From: Pseudomonas sp. JQ170C | Lineage (GTDB): Bacteria; Pseudomonadota; Gammaproteobacteria; Pseudomonadales; Pseudomonadaceae | Reading direction: 5' to 3' | Assembly (NCBI RefSeq): GCF_035581345.1 | Contig: NZ_CP141608.1 | Coordinates: 3,812,501-3,876,500 of the forward strand | Length of the DNA stretch: 64,000 nt | Shown here: in pieces, positions 26,902 through 36,552 of the stretch | How positions within the stretch are numbered: position 1 is the stretch's first letter | How the letters are laid out: each line of letters opens with the position of its first letter | Made by a program: the position numbers and the translations under genes | The notes under the pieces: generated by a model | What the model was told of the DNA's origin: nothing | The model's database searches: none | Seen by the model: only the letters and a program-made list of their open reading frames with translations

Positions 26902-28425
26902 ATGAACCGCTGTGAGGTACTGATCGTCGGCGCCGGCCCCACCGGGCTGGTGCTGGCATTGTGGCTAAGCAAACTGGGCGTGAAGGTGCGCATCATCGAC
27001 CGGACCGCCGGCCCCGGTACCACCTCCCGGGCCCTGGCGGTGCAGGCCCGGACCCTTGAGTTGTATCGTCAGCTGGACCTCACCTCGGCGGTTCTCGAAC
27101 TCGGCCACCGGGTGCCGGCGGCCAATCTCTGGGTCAAGGGCGAAGCCGCCGCGCGCCTGCCCTTCAACGCCATTGGTGCCGACCTTACCCCCTACCCCTT
27201 CCTGCACATCTACCCCCAGGACCAACACGAGCAACTGCTGATCGAGCGCTTGCTGGGCTTTGGCGTAGAGGTGGAGCGCCAGACCGAACTGCTCGGCTTC
27301 AACCAGGATGAGCACGGGGTCAGCGCCCAGTTGCGCCACGCCGACGGTCTGCAGGAACAGTGCGAAGCGGCTTACCTGGCCGGCTGCGACGGCGCCCGCT
27401 CGACCGTGCGCAAGGCGCTGGGCATCGGCTTTCCGGGCGGTACTTACCAGCAGGTGTTTTATGTGGCCGATGTGCAGGCCCAGGGCCCGGCACTCAACGG
27501 TGAGCTGCATGTAGACCTGGACGAAGCGGACTTTCTGGCCGTCTTTCCCCTGGCCGGTACTGGCCGTGCGCGCCTGATCGGCACGGTGCGCGATGAGCGC
27601 GCCGAACACCCCGATAAACTGCGCTTCGAGGATGTCAGCCAGCGGGCGATCGAGCACCTGAAAGTGCAGGTGCAACAGGTGAACTGGTTTTCCACCTACC
27701 GGGTCCATCACCGGGTCGCCGAGCAGTTCAGCAAGCAACGGGCGTTCTTGCTGGGCGACGCCGCCCACGTCCACAGCCCGGCCGGTGGCCAGGGCATGAA
27801 CACCGGTATCGGCGATGCCATCAATCTGGCCTGGAAGCTGACCAGCGTGCTGCGTGGCCAGGCCGAGGACAGCCTGCTCGACACCTTCGAGATCGAACGC
27901 AGCGCCTTTGCCAGGCGGCTGGTGGCGACCACCGACCAGGTGTTCAATTTCATCACCGCCGATGGCCGCCTGGCCGGCCTGCTGCGCACCCGCCTGGCGC
28001 CGCGACTGTTCCCGCGAGTGGTGGCGTTGAAATCGGCGCGCGAGTTCCTGTTTCGCACGGTCTCGCAAATCGGCATCAACTACCGGGACATGCCACTCAG
28101 CGTTGGCAGCGCCGGCCATGTTCATGGCGGCGATCGCATGCCTTGGGTGGCCGAGGACGGACGTGACAACTACAGCACCCTGACCCGCGTGCGCTGGCAA
28201 GTACAGGTGTACGGCGCGGTGGGTGCCGACCTGGTGCAATGGTGCGGCACCCGTGGCATTCCGGTGGAAGTGTTCAGCTGGAGCGAGGCCCATGAGGCCG
28301 CCGGGCTGATGCGCGATGCGGTGTACCTGCTGCGCCCCGACAGCTACGTCGCCCTGGCCTGGAGCAATGCCGGGGCGGACGTGCTGGAGCAGTATTTTGC
28401 CGAGCGCGGACTGACCGGCCGCTGA
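26902..28425 (+). CDS. FAD-dependent aromatic hydroxylase-type monooxygenase (PheA/TfdB family)
   Basis: 507 residues. The N-terminal Rossmann motif is GAGPTGLVLALWLSKLG, the family DG motif is CDGARSTVRKALG and the second FAD motif is GDAAHVHSPAGGQGMNTGIGDA. A C-terminal thioredoxin-like region (GIPVEVF, YLLRPDSYVALAW) completes the phenol-hydroxylase architecture. It should use NAD(P)H and O2 to hydroxylate a ring compound. The substrate is unknown. Start ATG 26902 with GAGGAGCG upstream. Location directly after an exporter gene suggests a small detoxification or modification unit. Confidence 0.9.
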   Translation: MNRCEVLIVGAGPTGLVLALWLSKLGVKVRIIDRTAGPGTTSRALAVQARTLELYRQLDLTSAVLELGHRVPAANLWVKGEAAARLPFNAIGADLTPYPFLHIYPQDQHEQLLIERLLGFGVEVERQTELLGFNQDEHGVSAQLRHADGLQEQCEAAYLAGCDGARSTVRKALGIGFPGGTYQQVFYVADVQAQGPALNGELHVDLDEADFLAVFPLAGTGRARLIGTVRDERAEHPDKLRFEDVSQRAIEHLKVQVQQVNWFSTYRVHHRVAEQFSKQRAFLLGDAAHVHSPAGGQGMNTGIGDAINLAWKLTSVLRGQAEDSLLDTFEIERSAFARRLVATTDQVFNFITADGRLAGLLRTRLAPRLFPRVVALKSAREFLFRTVSQIGINYRDMPLSVGSAGHVHGGDRMPWVAEDGRDNYSTLTRVRWQVQVYGAVGADLVQWCGTRGIPVEVFSWSEAHEAAGLMRDAVYLLRPDSYVALAWSNAGADVLEQYFAERGLTGR

Positions 28426-28435
28426 TACGCCGCCG

Positions 28436-28558
28436 TCAGATCATTGCCTCACCGCGCTTGCGGGCGGCTCGCACATCGCGCCAGAGGGCCACCAGCAACA
28501 CCATCAGTACCACCAGCGAGATCGCCGGCCAGACCAGGAAATACACTGTCAACCACAT
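28436..28558 (-). CDS. Small membrane protein, putative transporter small subunit (40 aa)
   Basis: A 40-residue ORF: one hydrophobic helix (MWLTVYFLVWPAISLVVLMV and following residues) then a basic tail (WRDVRAARKRGEAMI). Its start overlaps the end of the sodium:solute symporter gene by 10 nt, which implies translational coupling. Similar 40-residue proteins occur beside such symporters in pseudomonads and are thought to be small subunits. The convergent hydroxylase gene ends 10 nt away. Confidence 0.75.
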   Translation of the reverse strand: MWLTVYFLVWPAISLVVLMVLLVALWRDVRAARKRGEAMI

Positions 28559-30216
28559 ACCACTTCTCCTTGGATCGAGGATTGTTCACGCTGGAACGAG
28601 GTCACCCGCGTTGCCAGCAGGTCGAAGTCGAAGCGCTCGGTGTTGCGCAGGCTCAAGGCCACGCAGACCACCGTGCTGACCCCGTAGGCCGTCAGCGAGC
28701 CCATCAACACGATGTACTCGCGCAGGGTGCCGATGAATGCCGGCAGCATGATCGCCAGCGCCAGCGCCGCCACCGCAAAGGCCGCCCTGCGCCCGCAAAA
28801 GCCGAAGGTCATCAGCCCCAGCACCACCGCGCCACCCACCGCCGCGCAGACCTCGAAGAACACCGCCACCGCCCCTTCGACCGGCACCAGCTCGAAGCGC
28901 ACCACGGTGAACAACAGCACCGCCGACAACACCGAGCAGACAAAGGCGCGGTTGTTGACCCGGTCCCAATAGCAACTGGCGATCACCGGAAACACGATGG
29001 CCCCCCACAAGGCGCCGACAAACACCAGCATGACCAGGATGTCGAACTTGAGGCTGGCGAATACCACCCCGAACAGGGTCGCGATCACCATGGTCGCGCG
29101 TCCCCACCAGAGCATGCGGCGCGGGTCCGGGTTACCTTTGGCGAGGTTCTTGCCATACACGTCGGTCATGACAATCGCCGAGAGCGCAGTCAGATCGGAG
29201 TCGGCAGTCGATGACAGTGAGCCGATCACCAGAATGAAGAACAAGGCAATGCCAATGGGCGGCAGGTAGGTGGAAGCCATCTGCGGAATGATGTTGTTCA
29301 TGTCGCCATTGACGGGCTCAAGCCCGGTGAACAGCGCCAGCAGGCCCAGCATGCCCAGGCCGATGACGATCGCGCCGTAGCCTAGGGTGGCGGTCAGGAA
29401 GGTCGGTTTGATCAGGTCTTCGCGCACGGCGAACAGGCGCTGGGCAATGGTCTGGTTGCCGATGGCGTAGGCCAGCACGGCGACGAAGTACGGTGCGCCC
29501 TGCTCCAGGATCGCCTTGGTGGAGTAGAAGTCCGCCTGCTGGGCATCCAGGCGCCACATATTGGCGGCCAGCAGATCGGGACCTCCGGCATTGAAGAAGA
29601 TCAGCGGAATGATGATGACCGCGGACAGGATCATCGCCACCAACTGGGCGAAGTCGGTCATGACCGAGGCGCGAAAGCCCGACCACAGCGTATAGGACAG
29701 CACCCCGAGGCCGGCGATCAGCACGCCCTGGGTGAAGGTCAGCGGGCTGAGCATCGATACCAGCGCACCGGCTGCGGTGAAATTGACCATCAGGCTGATG
29801 CAACTGCCGATGATGTTGGACACCGCCATGATCATCTGGCTGGAGGTGCCGTGGCGGGCGTGAAGGATTTCGGCCAGGGTGTGGGCCTTGGGCGCCAGCT
29901 GGCGAAAGCGCTTACCGAAGGGGTAGATGAACAGGATCATCAGCGCCCCCCAGAAGCCATAGTGCAAGGGCCCCGAAAGTCCGTACTTGAAACCCGACGT
30001 GGCGCTGGCATAGAACGAAGCGGCCCAGATCCAGGTGGCGATCATGCTCGCGCTGGACAGCCCGAAGCCCACGGCGCTGTTGGAGACCATGAAGCCATCG
30101 ACGTTTTCGTTTTTCTCACGAATCAGCAGTGACAGGAGGAAGGTGGCGCCGTAGAAGCCGACCAGCAGCAGAATCGCTGAGGTGGCTGACAGCTGGAAAA
30201 AAGCAGTGTCGTGCAT
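28549..30216 (-). CDS. Sodium:solute symporter (SSS family)
   Basis: 555 residues from ATG 30216, with GGGA upstream; a longer open frame exists but begins with non-hydrophobic, unrelated sequence. It has 13-14 membrane helices with SSS features: REKNENVDGFMVSNSAVGFGLSSASMIATWIWAASF near the N-terminus and the conserved GSLSSTADSDLTALSAIVMTDVY segment, whose serines contribute to the Na2 site. The overall look is near urea/polyamine or short-chain solute symporters, but the substrate is not decidable. It overlaps the 40-residue partner gene. Confidence 0.9.
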   Translation of the reverse strand: MHDTAFFQLSATSAILLLVGFYGATFLLSLLIREKNENVDGFMVSNSAVGFGLSSASMIATWIWAASFYASATSGFKYGLSGPLHYGFWGALMILFIYPFGKRFRQLAPKAHTLAEILHARHGTSSQMIMAVSNIIGSCISLMVNFTAAGALVSMLSPLTFTQGVLIAGLGVLSYTLWSGFRASVMTDFAQLVAMILSAVIIIPLIFFNAGGPDLLAANMWRLDAQQADFYSTKAILEQGAPYFVAVLAYAIGNQTIAQRLFAVREDLIKPTFLTATLGYGAIVIGLGMLGLLALFTGLEPVNGDMNNIIPQMASTYLPPIGIALFFILVIGSLSSTADSDLTALSAIVMTDVYGKNLAKGNPDPRRMLWWGRATMVIATLFGVVFASLKFDILVMLVFVGALWGAIVFPVIASCYWDRVNNRAFVCSVLSAVLLFTVVRFELVPVEGAVAVFFEVCAAVGGAVVLGLMTFGFCGRRAAFAVAALALAIMLPAFIGTLREYIVLMGSLTAYGVSTVVCVALSLRNTERFDFDLLATRVTSFQREQSSIQGEVVCG

Positions 30217-30561
30217 CGTGTTTTCCCTTTCTCTTTCGCAGGTTCGGTCATGCATGACCAGAGGTGGCTGCGAGCAGGCCGTTTGCGCGGGATGCGATGG
30301 GCGGCGAGCCCCATGGCCAAGCCGTCGAAACACTGAGCAGAATTGCGGATGCACGTGGACCTGCGCGAACGTGCAAGACGCGCCGGGGGCGCGAGGTATC
30401 TGCGAAAAAAGGCAGAGCGTGCTTCGACGCTGGGCGTCGGGCCACTGAGCGTGACCTGGATGTTGACCCTGCAGAGGCAGGGCCAGTGGTGAATTGCAAG
30501 TGGGGGAGTATAGGGATGCGGGGGGTGATGGTCCAGCCTTGGCCCCAACACCCCCTGATCG
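30217..30561. other. Intergenic region without a supported gene
   Basis: 345 bases between the symporter and the SotB-like gene (tail to head, both minus strand). A perfect CCCTGC-agag-GCAGGG hairpin (30467-30482), nested inside a wider CCACTG/CAGTGG pair, could be a terminator-like structure for the MFS transcript but lacks a T-tract. It must also contain the symporter promoter, which I could not place. Confidence 0.4.
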
Positions 30562-31755
30562 CTACAGCGGGCGATCGGCCACGCCGGCGTTGGCAAAGCG
30601 GTAGGTGGTGACCGCGCACAACAGCAGGCCGGCCACCGCCAGCGAGCCGCCCACCAGGCCGATATCGGCCAGCCCCATGTGCACGCTGACCAGGCTGCCG
30701 ATCAAGGCCCCGGCGCCAATGCCGATGTTGTAGATCCCCGAGAACATGGCCATGGCCACGTCCGTGGCATCGGAGGCGAGGATCAGCACCTTGGACTGCA
30801 GCGCCAGGCTGAAGCACATGATCGAGATACCCCAGAACACACTCAGCGTACCCAGCAGTTTGAAATCACCGGACAGCGGCAGCAACAGCAGCAGGCACGC
30901 CGCCAGCATGGCGATGGCGGCGATCAGGAAACCACTGGGGAAGCGCTCGCTGTAGCGGCTGAACAGCACCGAACCAAACACCCCGGCGCCACCGAACAAC
31001 AGCAGCAGCACGGTGGTCATCTCGCCACTGATCTGCGCAACGTTCAAGGCGAAAGGCTCGATGTAGCTGTAGGCGGTGAACTGCGCGGCAATCACCAGCG
31101 CCACCAGCACATACACCGTGACCAGTGCCGGGCGCTTGAACAGCACCGGCACACTGCGCAGCGAGCCCGAGTTCTGGCTGGGCAGCAGCGGCAGCGACTT
31201 GACCAGGCAAATCAGGGTTGCCAATGCCACCCCGGCAATTGCCAGGAAGGTCGTGCGCCAACCCAGTGCCTCCCCTACCACCCGGCCCAGGGGAATGCCC
31301 ATGACCATCGCCAGAGTGGTACCGGTCGCCAGCAGCCCCAGGGCCTTGGCCTGTTGCCCCGGCGGCGCCACCCGCACGGCCAGCGAGGCGGTGATGGCCC
31401 AGAACACGGCGTGGGCCAGGGCGATGCCGATACGGCTGAGCAACAGCATGCCGAAGCTCTGTGCCACCCCCGACAGCAAGTGGCTGACGATGAACAGCGC
31501 AAAGACAATGATCAGTAACTTGCGCCGTTCGATATTGCGCGTGAGCAGCATCATCGGCAGGGACGCCAGGGCCACCACCCAGGCGTAGATGGTCAGCATC
31601 AGGCCGACCTGGGCGGTCGGCATCTGGAAGCTTTCGCCGATGTCACTGAGCAGGGCCACCGGCACGAACTCGGTGGTATTGAAGATAAAGGCCGCCAGGG
31701 CCAGGGCGATCACACTGAGCCAGCTGCCGGCTCGCGCATCCACGGGGGTATTCAT
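30562..31755 (-). CDS. MFS efflux transporter (SotB/YdeA sugar-efflux type)
   Basis: 397 residues, 12 membrane helices. The opening [21 protein letters not shown], then [36 protein letters not shown] (motif A region), and [30 protein letters not shown] motif C are those of SotB-like exporters of sugars or arabinose/IPTG in enterics. ATG 31755 has only a weak, distant GGAG. It is monocistronic by position. The substrate in this organism is unknown. Confidence 0.87.
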   Translation of the reverse strand: MNTPVDARAGSWLSVIALALAAFIFNTTEFVPVALLSDIGESFQMPTAQVGLMLTIYAWVVALASLPMMLLTRNIERRKLLIIVFALFIVSHLLSGVAQSFGMLLLSRIGIALAHAVFWAITASLAVRVAPPGQQAKALGLLATGTTLAMVMGIPLGRVVGEALGWRTTFLAIAGVALATLICLVKSLPLLPSQNSGSLRSVPVLFKRPALVTVYVLVALVIAAQFTAYSYIEPFALNVAQISGEMTTVLLLLFGGAGVFGSVLFSRYSERFPSGFLIAAIAMLAACLLLLLPLSGDFKLLGTLSVFWGISIMCFSLALQSKVLILASDATDVAMAMFSGIYNIGIGAGALIGSLVSVHMGLADIGLVGGSLAVAGLLLCAVTTYRFANAGVADRPL

Positions 31756-32000
31756 CGGTGGGGGTGTTACTCCAGATCGTTTGCAGTCGCAAGGCACGGA
31801 TCGTGCGCCCAGCATGAAGCACCCAAGGCCGTCGGACCTGAGTGGAAGCGTGTGCGCAGAGGAATTGGTTATAAGTATGCGGGGTATCGCTTGGCGGCAA
31901 GGATAGTACGTCGTGGGTCGGGTCACAACCGCGTGGCGGGCGTGCGCCTGCAGTTTTATCGGGCACTGCTACACTGAATTCGCACGCGGAGGATTACGCC

Positions 32001-32225
32001 ATGTCCGACAAAGAAATCACCAAACTTCTGACCCTGATCGACCATCGGCAGACTACGTTGGCCAGCGCCTGCAAAGAGATTGCCGACTGGATAGACCGCC
32101 AGGGCGATATCCCGGTGGCCGGCAAGATCCGCGCCAGTCTCAAGGCAGTGGAAGCCGACGAAGCCCTGGTCAAAAAGACCCTGACCTCGCTCAACGTCGA
32201 ACGCCCGCTGCCGCGTTTTCGCTGA
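32001..32225 (+). CDS. Small hypothetical protein (74 aa)
   Basis: 74 residues, soluble, helical and charged (MSDKEITKLLTLIDHRQTTL), ending ERPLPRFR. A strong GGAGG stands before ATG 32001 and codon use is normal for the genome, so it is likely expressed. I do not recognise a domain. It precedes the PepSY gene by 78 nt on the same strand. Confidence 0.7.
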   Translation: MSDKEITKLLTLIDHRQTTLASACKEIADWIDRQGDIPVAGKIRASLKAVEADEALVKKTLTSLNVERPLPRFR

Positions 32226-32303
32226 TCGTCGCCACACCTGACATCAGCTCAATCTGGCTTCATGGCTGTGCTGCCGCGCTTTCCATAATCGCGAGGACTT
32301 GTC

Positions 32304-32573
32304 ATGCGTATGCGTCCCCTTCTGCTTGCTGCATTGCTGGTTGCCAGCCCGCTGGCGCTGGCCAAGACCGAATGTTCCAAGGCCGACAAGGTCCAGTGGC
32401 AAGACCCGGACAACTTCCAGCAAGACCTGAAAAATCAGGGCTACGAGATCAAGAAGTTCAAGATCACCGACGGTAACTGCTACGAGATCTACGGCTGGGA
32501 CAAGGACAAGCGCAAAGTCGAAATCTACTTCGACCCGGTCACCGGCAAGAAGGTGAAAGAAGAGATCGACTGA
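32304..32573 (+). CDS. Periplasmic PepSY-domain protein
   Basis: 89 residues: a cleavable signal peptide (RPLLLAALLVASPLALA) and a mature PepSY-like domain (NFQQDLKNQGYEIKKFKIT, NCYEIYGWDKDKRKVEIYFDP, TGKKV). Two cysteines in the mature part may pair. It ends 1 nt before a cytochrome b561-type gene; this pair recurs in pseudomonads and suggests a membrane redox function, not further defined. Confidence 0.85.
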   Translation: MRMRPLLLAALLVASPLALAKTECSKADKVQWQDPDNFQQDLKNQGYEIKKFKITDGNCYEIYGWDKDKRKVEIYFDPVTGKKVKEEID

Positions 32574-32574
32574 C

Positions 32575-33102
32575 GTGACGGCCGACACGCTGCGGCTCTG
32601 GGACCCCTTGGTGCGGTTTTGCCATTGGTCGCTGGTGCTGGCCTTTGTGGGCGGCTACTTCTTCACCGAAGAAGGTGACGGCTGGCACCGCTGGCTGGGG
32701 TACTACGCCGTGGCCATAGTGTTGATCCGCACGCTGTGGGGATTTGTCGGAACCCCGGCGGCGCGCTGGGCCGACTTCTGGCCCACCCCGGCACGGCTCA
32801 AATGGCACGCCCATGCGTTGCTCCATGGCGAGGATTACCACCGCCTCGGCCACTCGCCCATCGGCGCGCTGGTCATGGTGCTGATGCTGCTGTTGATGGT
32901 TGGCCTGGGTGTCAGCGGCTTTCTGCTGGAGGAAGTGGATTACTTCTGGGGCGAAGAGCTGCCGCGGGATATCCACGAGTACATGGCCAACACCCTGCTG
33001 GGGCTGGTCTGTTTGCATATCGCCGCGGCATTGTTTGAAAGCCTGCGGCTTAAAGAAAACCTGCCGCTGTCGATGATCACCGGCAAGCGCCGCAGCCGCT
33101 GA
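32575..33102 (+). CDS. Cytochrome b561-type membrane protein (Ni-hydrogenase b-type family)
   Basis: 175 residues beginning at GTG 32575. Four membrane helices carry histidines suited to b-heme ligation (VRFCHWSLVLAF, WHRWLGYYAVAI, IHEYMANTLLGLVCLHIAAA), as in the bacterial cytochrome b561/hydrogenase b family. It probably moves electrons between the quinone pool and a periplasmic partner, perhaps the PepSY protein encoded immediately upstream. Confidence 0.88.
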   Translation: MTADTLRLWDPLVRFCHWSLVLAFVGGYFFTEEGDGWHRWLGYYAVAIVLIRTLWGFVGTPAARWADFWPTPARLKWHAHALLHGEDYHRLGHSPIGALVMVLMLLLMVGLGVSGFLLEEVDYFWGEELPRDIHEYMANTLLGLVCLHIAAALFESLRLKENLPLSMITGKRRSR

Positions 33103-33105
33103 ATG

Positions 33106-33158
33106 CAATCGCGGGGCAAGCCCGCTCCTACCCGCAGGAGCGGGTTTGCCCCGCGATG
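33106..33158. repeat. REP pair (inverted)
   Basis: AATCGCGGGGCAAGCCCGCT followed by a closely facing GCAGGAGCGGGTTTGCCCCG arm between two convergent genes. The tight palindrome could serve as a shared transcript end. Confidence 0.85.
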
Positions 33159-33170
33159 CATTTACCCGCC

Positions 33171-35282
33171 TCAGAAGCGGTAGTTGGTACTCAACTCCAG
33201 GGTGCGCGGTGCGCCCGGGGTGATCAGGTCGACCGAGCCGTGGGCCGAGGCGTAGTAGTCGCGGTCAAATACGTTGCGCAAGCGCAGGGCCATGTCCCAC
33301 TTTGGCTGGTTGTACAGCAAGGCCGCATCGACGGTGGTGTACGACGGCATCACCACCACGTTGTCCAGCGCGGTGTAGCGCTGATCCACGTAGTTGGCGC
33401 CCATGCCCACCCGCCAGGTTTCGGTCAGGGAACGGACCAGCCAGAGGTTCGCGCTGGTGCGCGGGGTCAGGGTCGGGGTCTGGCCTTCGTTAGGAACGCC
33501 GTTGGTGCTGCTGTTGGATTTGGTGATCTGCGCATCCAGGAAGGCAAAGCCACCGTACACCTGCCACTTGTCTGTCAGCTGGCCACTGACGGTCGTCTCG
33601 AAGCCATCGGTGCGCTGCTCGCCCGACAACACCAGGTTGGCCGGGTTGGCCGGATCGGTGGTCTTCATGTTGGTGCGTTCCAGGCGGAACACCGCAGCCG
33701 TCACCGACAGTCGATTGTCGAGCAGGTCCCACTTGGCACCGATCTCATAGTTGGTGGTTTCTTCCGGCTCCAGCCCCTGGTTGCCGGTGCTCAGGGCGAA
33801 CACCTCGGACGATGGCTGGTAGGAACGGCTGACCGACACATAGTAGGACTGGATCTGGTCGGGCTGGAACACCAGGCCCACACGCGGGCTCCAGGTGGTG
33901 TCGGTCCGGGTCAGGTCGGCACCGCTGAGGTCGTCGGCGTACTCCTGGTCGAACACGTCGTAGCGCACCCCGACCAGGGCCTTCCACTGCGGGGCCAGGT
34001 CGATCAGGTCCTGCACGTAGAAGCCTGCGGTGTCCTGGGTGGTGGTGCCTTTGGCGGTCTGGCGATTGGCCTGGAACGGTACGTCCACCAGCCCATCGCG
34101 GAACACCGGGACCTGGGCCACGTTGTTCTGGCTGAACACCGACTGGTCCTTGACCTGGCGACCCAGCTCCACCCCGTAGAGCAGGTTGTGGTTCATGCCG
34201 GCCAGCTGCGCCTGGTGCTTGAGCTCGGTCTGGTTGAACCAGCCGTCTTCGGTGCGTTGCACGTTGCCGCGGTTGAGCTTGACCAGCAGTTCGCCGTTGG
34301 CGGCGGTGACAAAGCGCGTGGGGCTGGAGTCGGCCAGGGTGTTGTTGCGGTCCAGGTCGTAGTGGTAGTAGCGGCTGGTGTTGCTCAGGGTGAAGTCGTC
34401 GTTGAGGCGGTAATCAACGCCTGCGGTGAACGAGAACACTTCGCTGCGGGCGTAGTCGTCATCGGGGTCGCCGGCACCGAAGCGCTTGTCGCGGTCGACA
34501 TCCACCGGGCGGTCGCCCAGGGCAGGAATGCCGAAGTCGATCAGGCGCTTGTCGTACAGGTAGGTGGCGCCGACGGTCAGGTCCAGGTCGTCGGAGAGCT
34601 TGAAGTAGGCGGTCGGCGCGATGGCCTTGCGGTCGATGTAGCCGTCATCGCGGAAGGTGTCGCTGTCTTCCAGCGCGCCGGTGATGCGAAACGCCTTGTC
34701 GCCGTGCTGCTCATCGGCCCAGCCGGCATCGAACTGGGTGCGGCGCTTGCCTTCGCTGTCGAAGGTGACGCCCGCTTCCTGCACCGGGTTGAAGGTTGGC
34801 TTCTTGCTGACGTTGTTGATCAGGCCGCCGGAAGATCCACGTCCGTACAGCACGGCCGCCGGGCCCTTGATCACCTCGACCCGCTCGACGTTGGACAGGT
34901 CGCGGTAGTACAGCGCATCGTCACGCAGACCATCGACATACATGTCGCCGATGGCGCTGAAGCCGCGGATGGTGACCTGGTCGCGCTGGCCGTCGCCGTT
35001 GGACAGGCCGATACCGGGCACGTTCTTGAGCACGTCTTCCATCGACTGTGCGCCCTGGTCCTTGATCACGCTTTGCGGCACGACGTTGACCGTCTGCGGG
35101 ATGTCGCGCAGCGGGGCGTCGATTTTCAGCGCGGTCTTGCTTTCGCTGGCCTTGTAGCTCTGTTCTTCATAACTGCTGTTAACCGAGGTTGCCGGGATAG
35201 CCAGGGTTTCAGCTTGCAGCGCGGGAGCAACCAACATGCCCAGCACAGAAAGAGAGGCCGGGCGAATGCGCGAAAATGCCAC
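33171..35282 (-). CDS. TonB-dependent siderophore receptor (catecholate/Fiu-like)
   Basis: 703 residues from GTG 35282, which has AAGGA upstream. The signal peptide is followed by a plug domain (LRDIPQTVNVVPQSVIKDQG, VTIRGFSAIGDMYVDGLRD, VEVIKGPAAVLYGRGSSGGLINNV) and a barrel ending LELSTNYRF with terminal Phe. Strongest resemblance is to the Fiu/catecholate-siderophore branch. No STN domain is present, so it should not signal through FecR. The upstream 60 bases are AT-rich but hold no convincing Fur box. Confidence 0.92.
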   Translation of the reverse strand: MAFSRIRPASLSVLGMLVAPALQAETLAIPATSVNSSYEEQSYKASESKTALKIDAPLRDIPQTVNVVPQSVIKDQGAQSMEDVLKNVPGIGLSNGDGQRDQVTIRGFSAIGDMYVDGLRDDALYYRDLSNVERVEVIKGPAAVLYGRGSSGGLINNVSKKPTFNPVQEAGVTFDSEGKRRTQFDAGWADEQHGDKAFRITGALEDSDTFRDDGYIDRKAIAPTAYFKLSDDLDLTVGATYLYDKRLIDFGIPALGDRPVDVDRDKRFGAGDPDDDYARSEVFSFTAGVDYRLNDDFTLSNTSRYYHYDLDRNNTLADSSPTRFVTAANGELLVKLNRGNVQRTEDGWFNQTELKHQAQLAGMNHNLLYGVELGRQVKDQSVFSQNNVAQVPVFRDGLVDVPFQANRQTAKGTTTQDTAGFYVQDLIDLAPQWKALVGVRYDVFDQEYADDLSGADLTRTDTTWSPRVGLVFQPDQIQSYYVSVSRSYQPSSEVFALSTGNQGLEPEETTNYEIGAKWDLLDNRLSVTAAVFRLERTNMKTTDPANPANLVLSGEQRTDGFETTVSGQLTDKWQVYGGFAFLDAQITKSNSSTNGVPNEGQTPTLTPRTSANLWLVRSLTETWRVGMGANYVDQRYTALDNVVVMPSYTTVDAALLYNQPKWDMALRLRNVFDRDYYASAHGSVDLITPGAPRTLELSTNYRF

Positions 35283-35390
35283 CTTGCGTTCCTTATTTGT
35301 AAAGATTGTAAAGAAGGGCGCGAATGGTAACGATTTGTAAATGAGAAGTTAATGCTATTGATACAAAATATTTTTGAAGCCGCGCACAAA

Positions 35391-35431
35391 AAAGCCAGGC
35401 TGCCGTCCTTGACTGCAGCCTGGCTTTTTTA
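35391..35431 (-). terminator. Rho-independent terminator (possibly bidirectional)
   Basis: Hairpin of AAAGCCAGGCTGC with GCAGCCTGGCTTT, 10-base loop, and runs of T on either strand. It closes the Sco/PCuAC transcript on the minus strand and separates it from the TonB-receptor gene downstream. Confidence 0.9.
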
Positions 35432-35473
35432 TTGCCAGATGATCACGGGCCAAGCCCGCTCCTACCCAGGCGA

Positions 35474-35944
35474 TCAATGCATGTGCTTGTGGCCCTGCAT
35501 TTCGGCGTTCAAGGCACGTACCGGCGCCTTGATCTCGAGGGTCTGCTTCTGGCCCTTGGCGTCTTCGATCACCAGGGTCAGGGGCACCTGCTCGCCTTCC
35601 TTGACCTGTTGCTTGAGCTTCATGAGCATCACGTGATAGCCGTTGGGGTCGAGACTGACGGCCTTGCCGGCAGGCAAGTCGACGCTCTGCACCTGCTTCA
35701 TGCCCATGACGTCGTTGTCCATGGTCATCTGGTGCACCTGGACGATTTCGGCCACAGGCGACTGCACGTCCACCAGCTTGCTGTCGCTGCTGGCGGTCAG
35801 GGTCATGAAGGCACCGGTGGACTGCTGGTGCGCCACGGTGGCGCGAACCCAGGCATCGGTGACGCTGGTGTCGGCCAAGGCCGGCAGTGCCAGGCCGAAA
35901 ACTGCCAGGGCAGCCAGGGTGCGTTTCAGGATTGGGTAGCGCAT
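35474..35944 (-). CDS. Periplasmic copper chaperone PCu(A)C
   Basis: 156 residues from ATG 35944, six bases after GGAGGT. A signal peptide (KRTLAALAVFGLALPALA) precedes the PCuAC cupredoxin-like domain. The copper-site motif H-M-rich VHQMTMDNDVMGM, about 20 residues, then YHVMLMKL is intact, and the tail MQGHKHMH adds further ligands. It delivers Cu(I) to cytochrome oxidase CuA sites together with Sco. It is coupled to the sco gene (stop and start share one base). Confidence 0.92.
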   Translation of the reverse strand: MRYPILKRTLAALAVFGLALPALADTSVTDAWVRATVAHQQSTGAFMTLTASSDSKLVDVQSPVAEIVQVHQMTMDNDVMGMKQVQSVDLPAGKAVSLDPNGYHVMLMKLKQQVKEGEQVPLTLVIEDAKGQKQTLEIKAPVRALNAEMQGHKHMH

Positions 35945-36552
35945 CAACATACCTCCATGACCGTGAGCAGATCTTCCGTGCACTCTTTGGCGGTCAGTGA
36001 ATGGGACAGTCCCAGGCGCAACTGGCCACGGGAATCGAAGACGTAGCTGGTCGAGGTGTGCGAGATCGTATAGGTATCGCCTGCCGGGACCTTTTCATAG
36101 AACACGCCGAATTCCTTGGCGGCCGCAGCGGTTTCCTCAAGGGTGCCCGACAACGCCACGAACGAGGGGTCGAACGCCTTGACATAGGCATCGAGCACCT
36201 CGGGGGTGTCGCGTTCCGGGTCCAGGCTGATGAACACCACCTGCAAAAAGCCGCCGTCGCGGCCCATCAGCTTCTTGATCTGCGCCGCGCGCGCCAGGGT
36301 GGTCGGACACACCGCCGGGCACTGGGTAAAGCCGAAGAACACCATGGGCATGGTGCCCCAGAAGCTGGACAGCGTACGTTCGTTGCCCTGGGTGTCCTTG
36401 AGTTTGAAGGAGCGGCCAAGGATCTTGTTGCTCATGTCCTTGCCGTACTTGAACGACAAGGCGCCACCGCCTCTGTCGCAACCTGCCAGAACCCCGAGGC
36501 TCAGCAGGCTGATCCCGGCCATGACCTGGCGCCGGGTCAGTAAATCAGTCAT
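35944..36552 (-). CDS. SCO1/SenC-family copper chaperone lipoprotein
   Basis: 202 residues from ATG 36552, behind AAGGATGG. The signal ends in lipobox LAGC (C25). The thioredoxin-fold domain has the copper-binding CPAVC (C78, C82) and the distal His (H165 in YTISHTSTSY), all three Sco ligands. It assembles the CuA centre of cytochrome oxidase. The PCuAC gene follows without a gap. The reading frame extends far upstream of this start, but without family similarity. Confidence 0.93.
   Translation of the reverse strand: MTDLLTRRQVMAGISLLSLGVLAGCDRGGGALSFKYGKDMSNKILGRSFKLKDTQGNERTLSSFWGTMPMVFFGFTQCPAVCPTTLARAAQIKKLMGRDGGFLQVVFISLDPERDTPEVLDAYVKAFDPSFVALSGTLEETAAAAKEFGVFYEKVPAGDTYTISHTSTSYVFDSRGQLRLGLSHSLTAKECTEDLLTVMEVC

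Noticed and set aside
33156..35330. 724-residue plus-strand ORF opposite the catecholate receptor gene
   Set aside because: Antisense shadow of a well-supported TonB-receptor gene; low-complexity V/G/A/H composition.
35330..35370. Fur box upstream of the catecholate-type receptor
   Set aside because: The segment is AT-rich with GAGAAG-like hexamers, but no 15-base window keeps the AAT-N-ATT core with symmetric flanks. Iron control is likely but not shown by this site.
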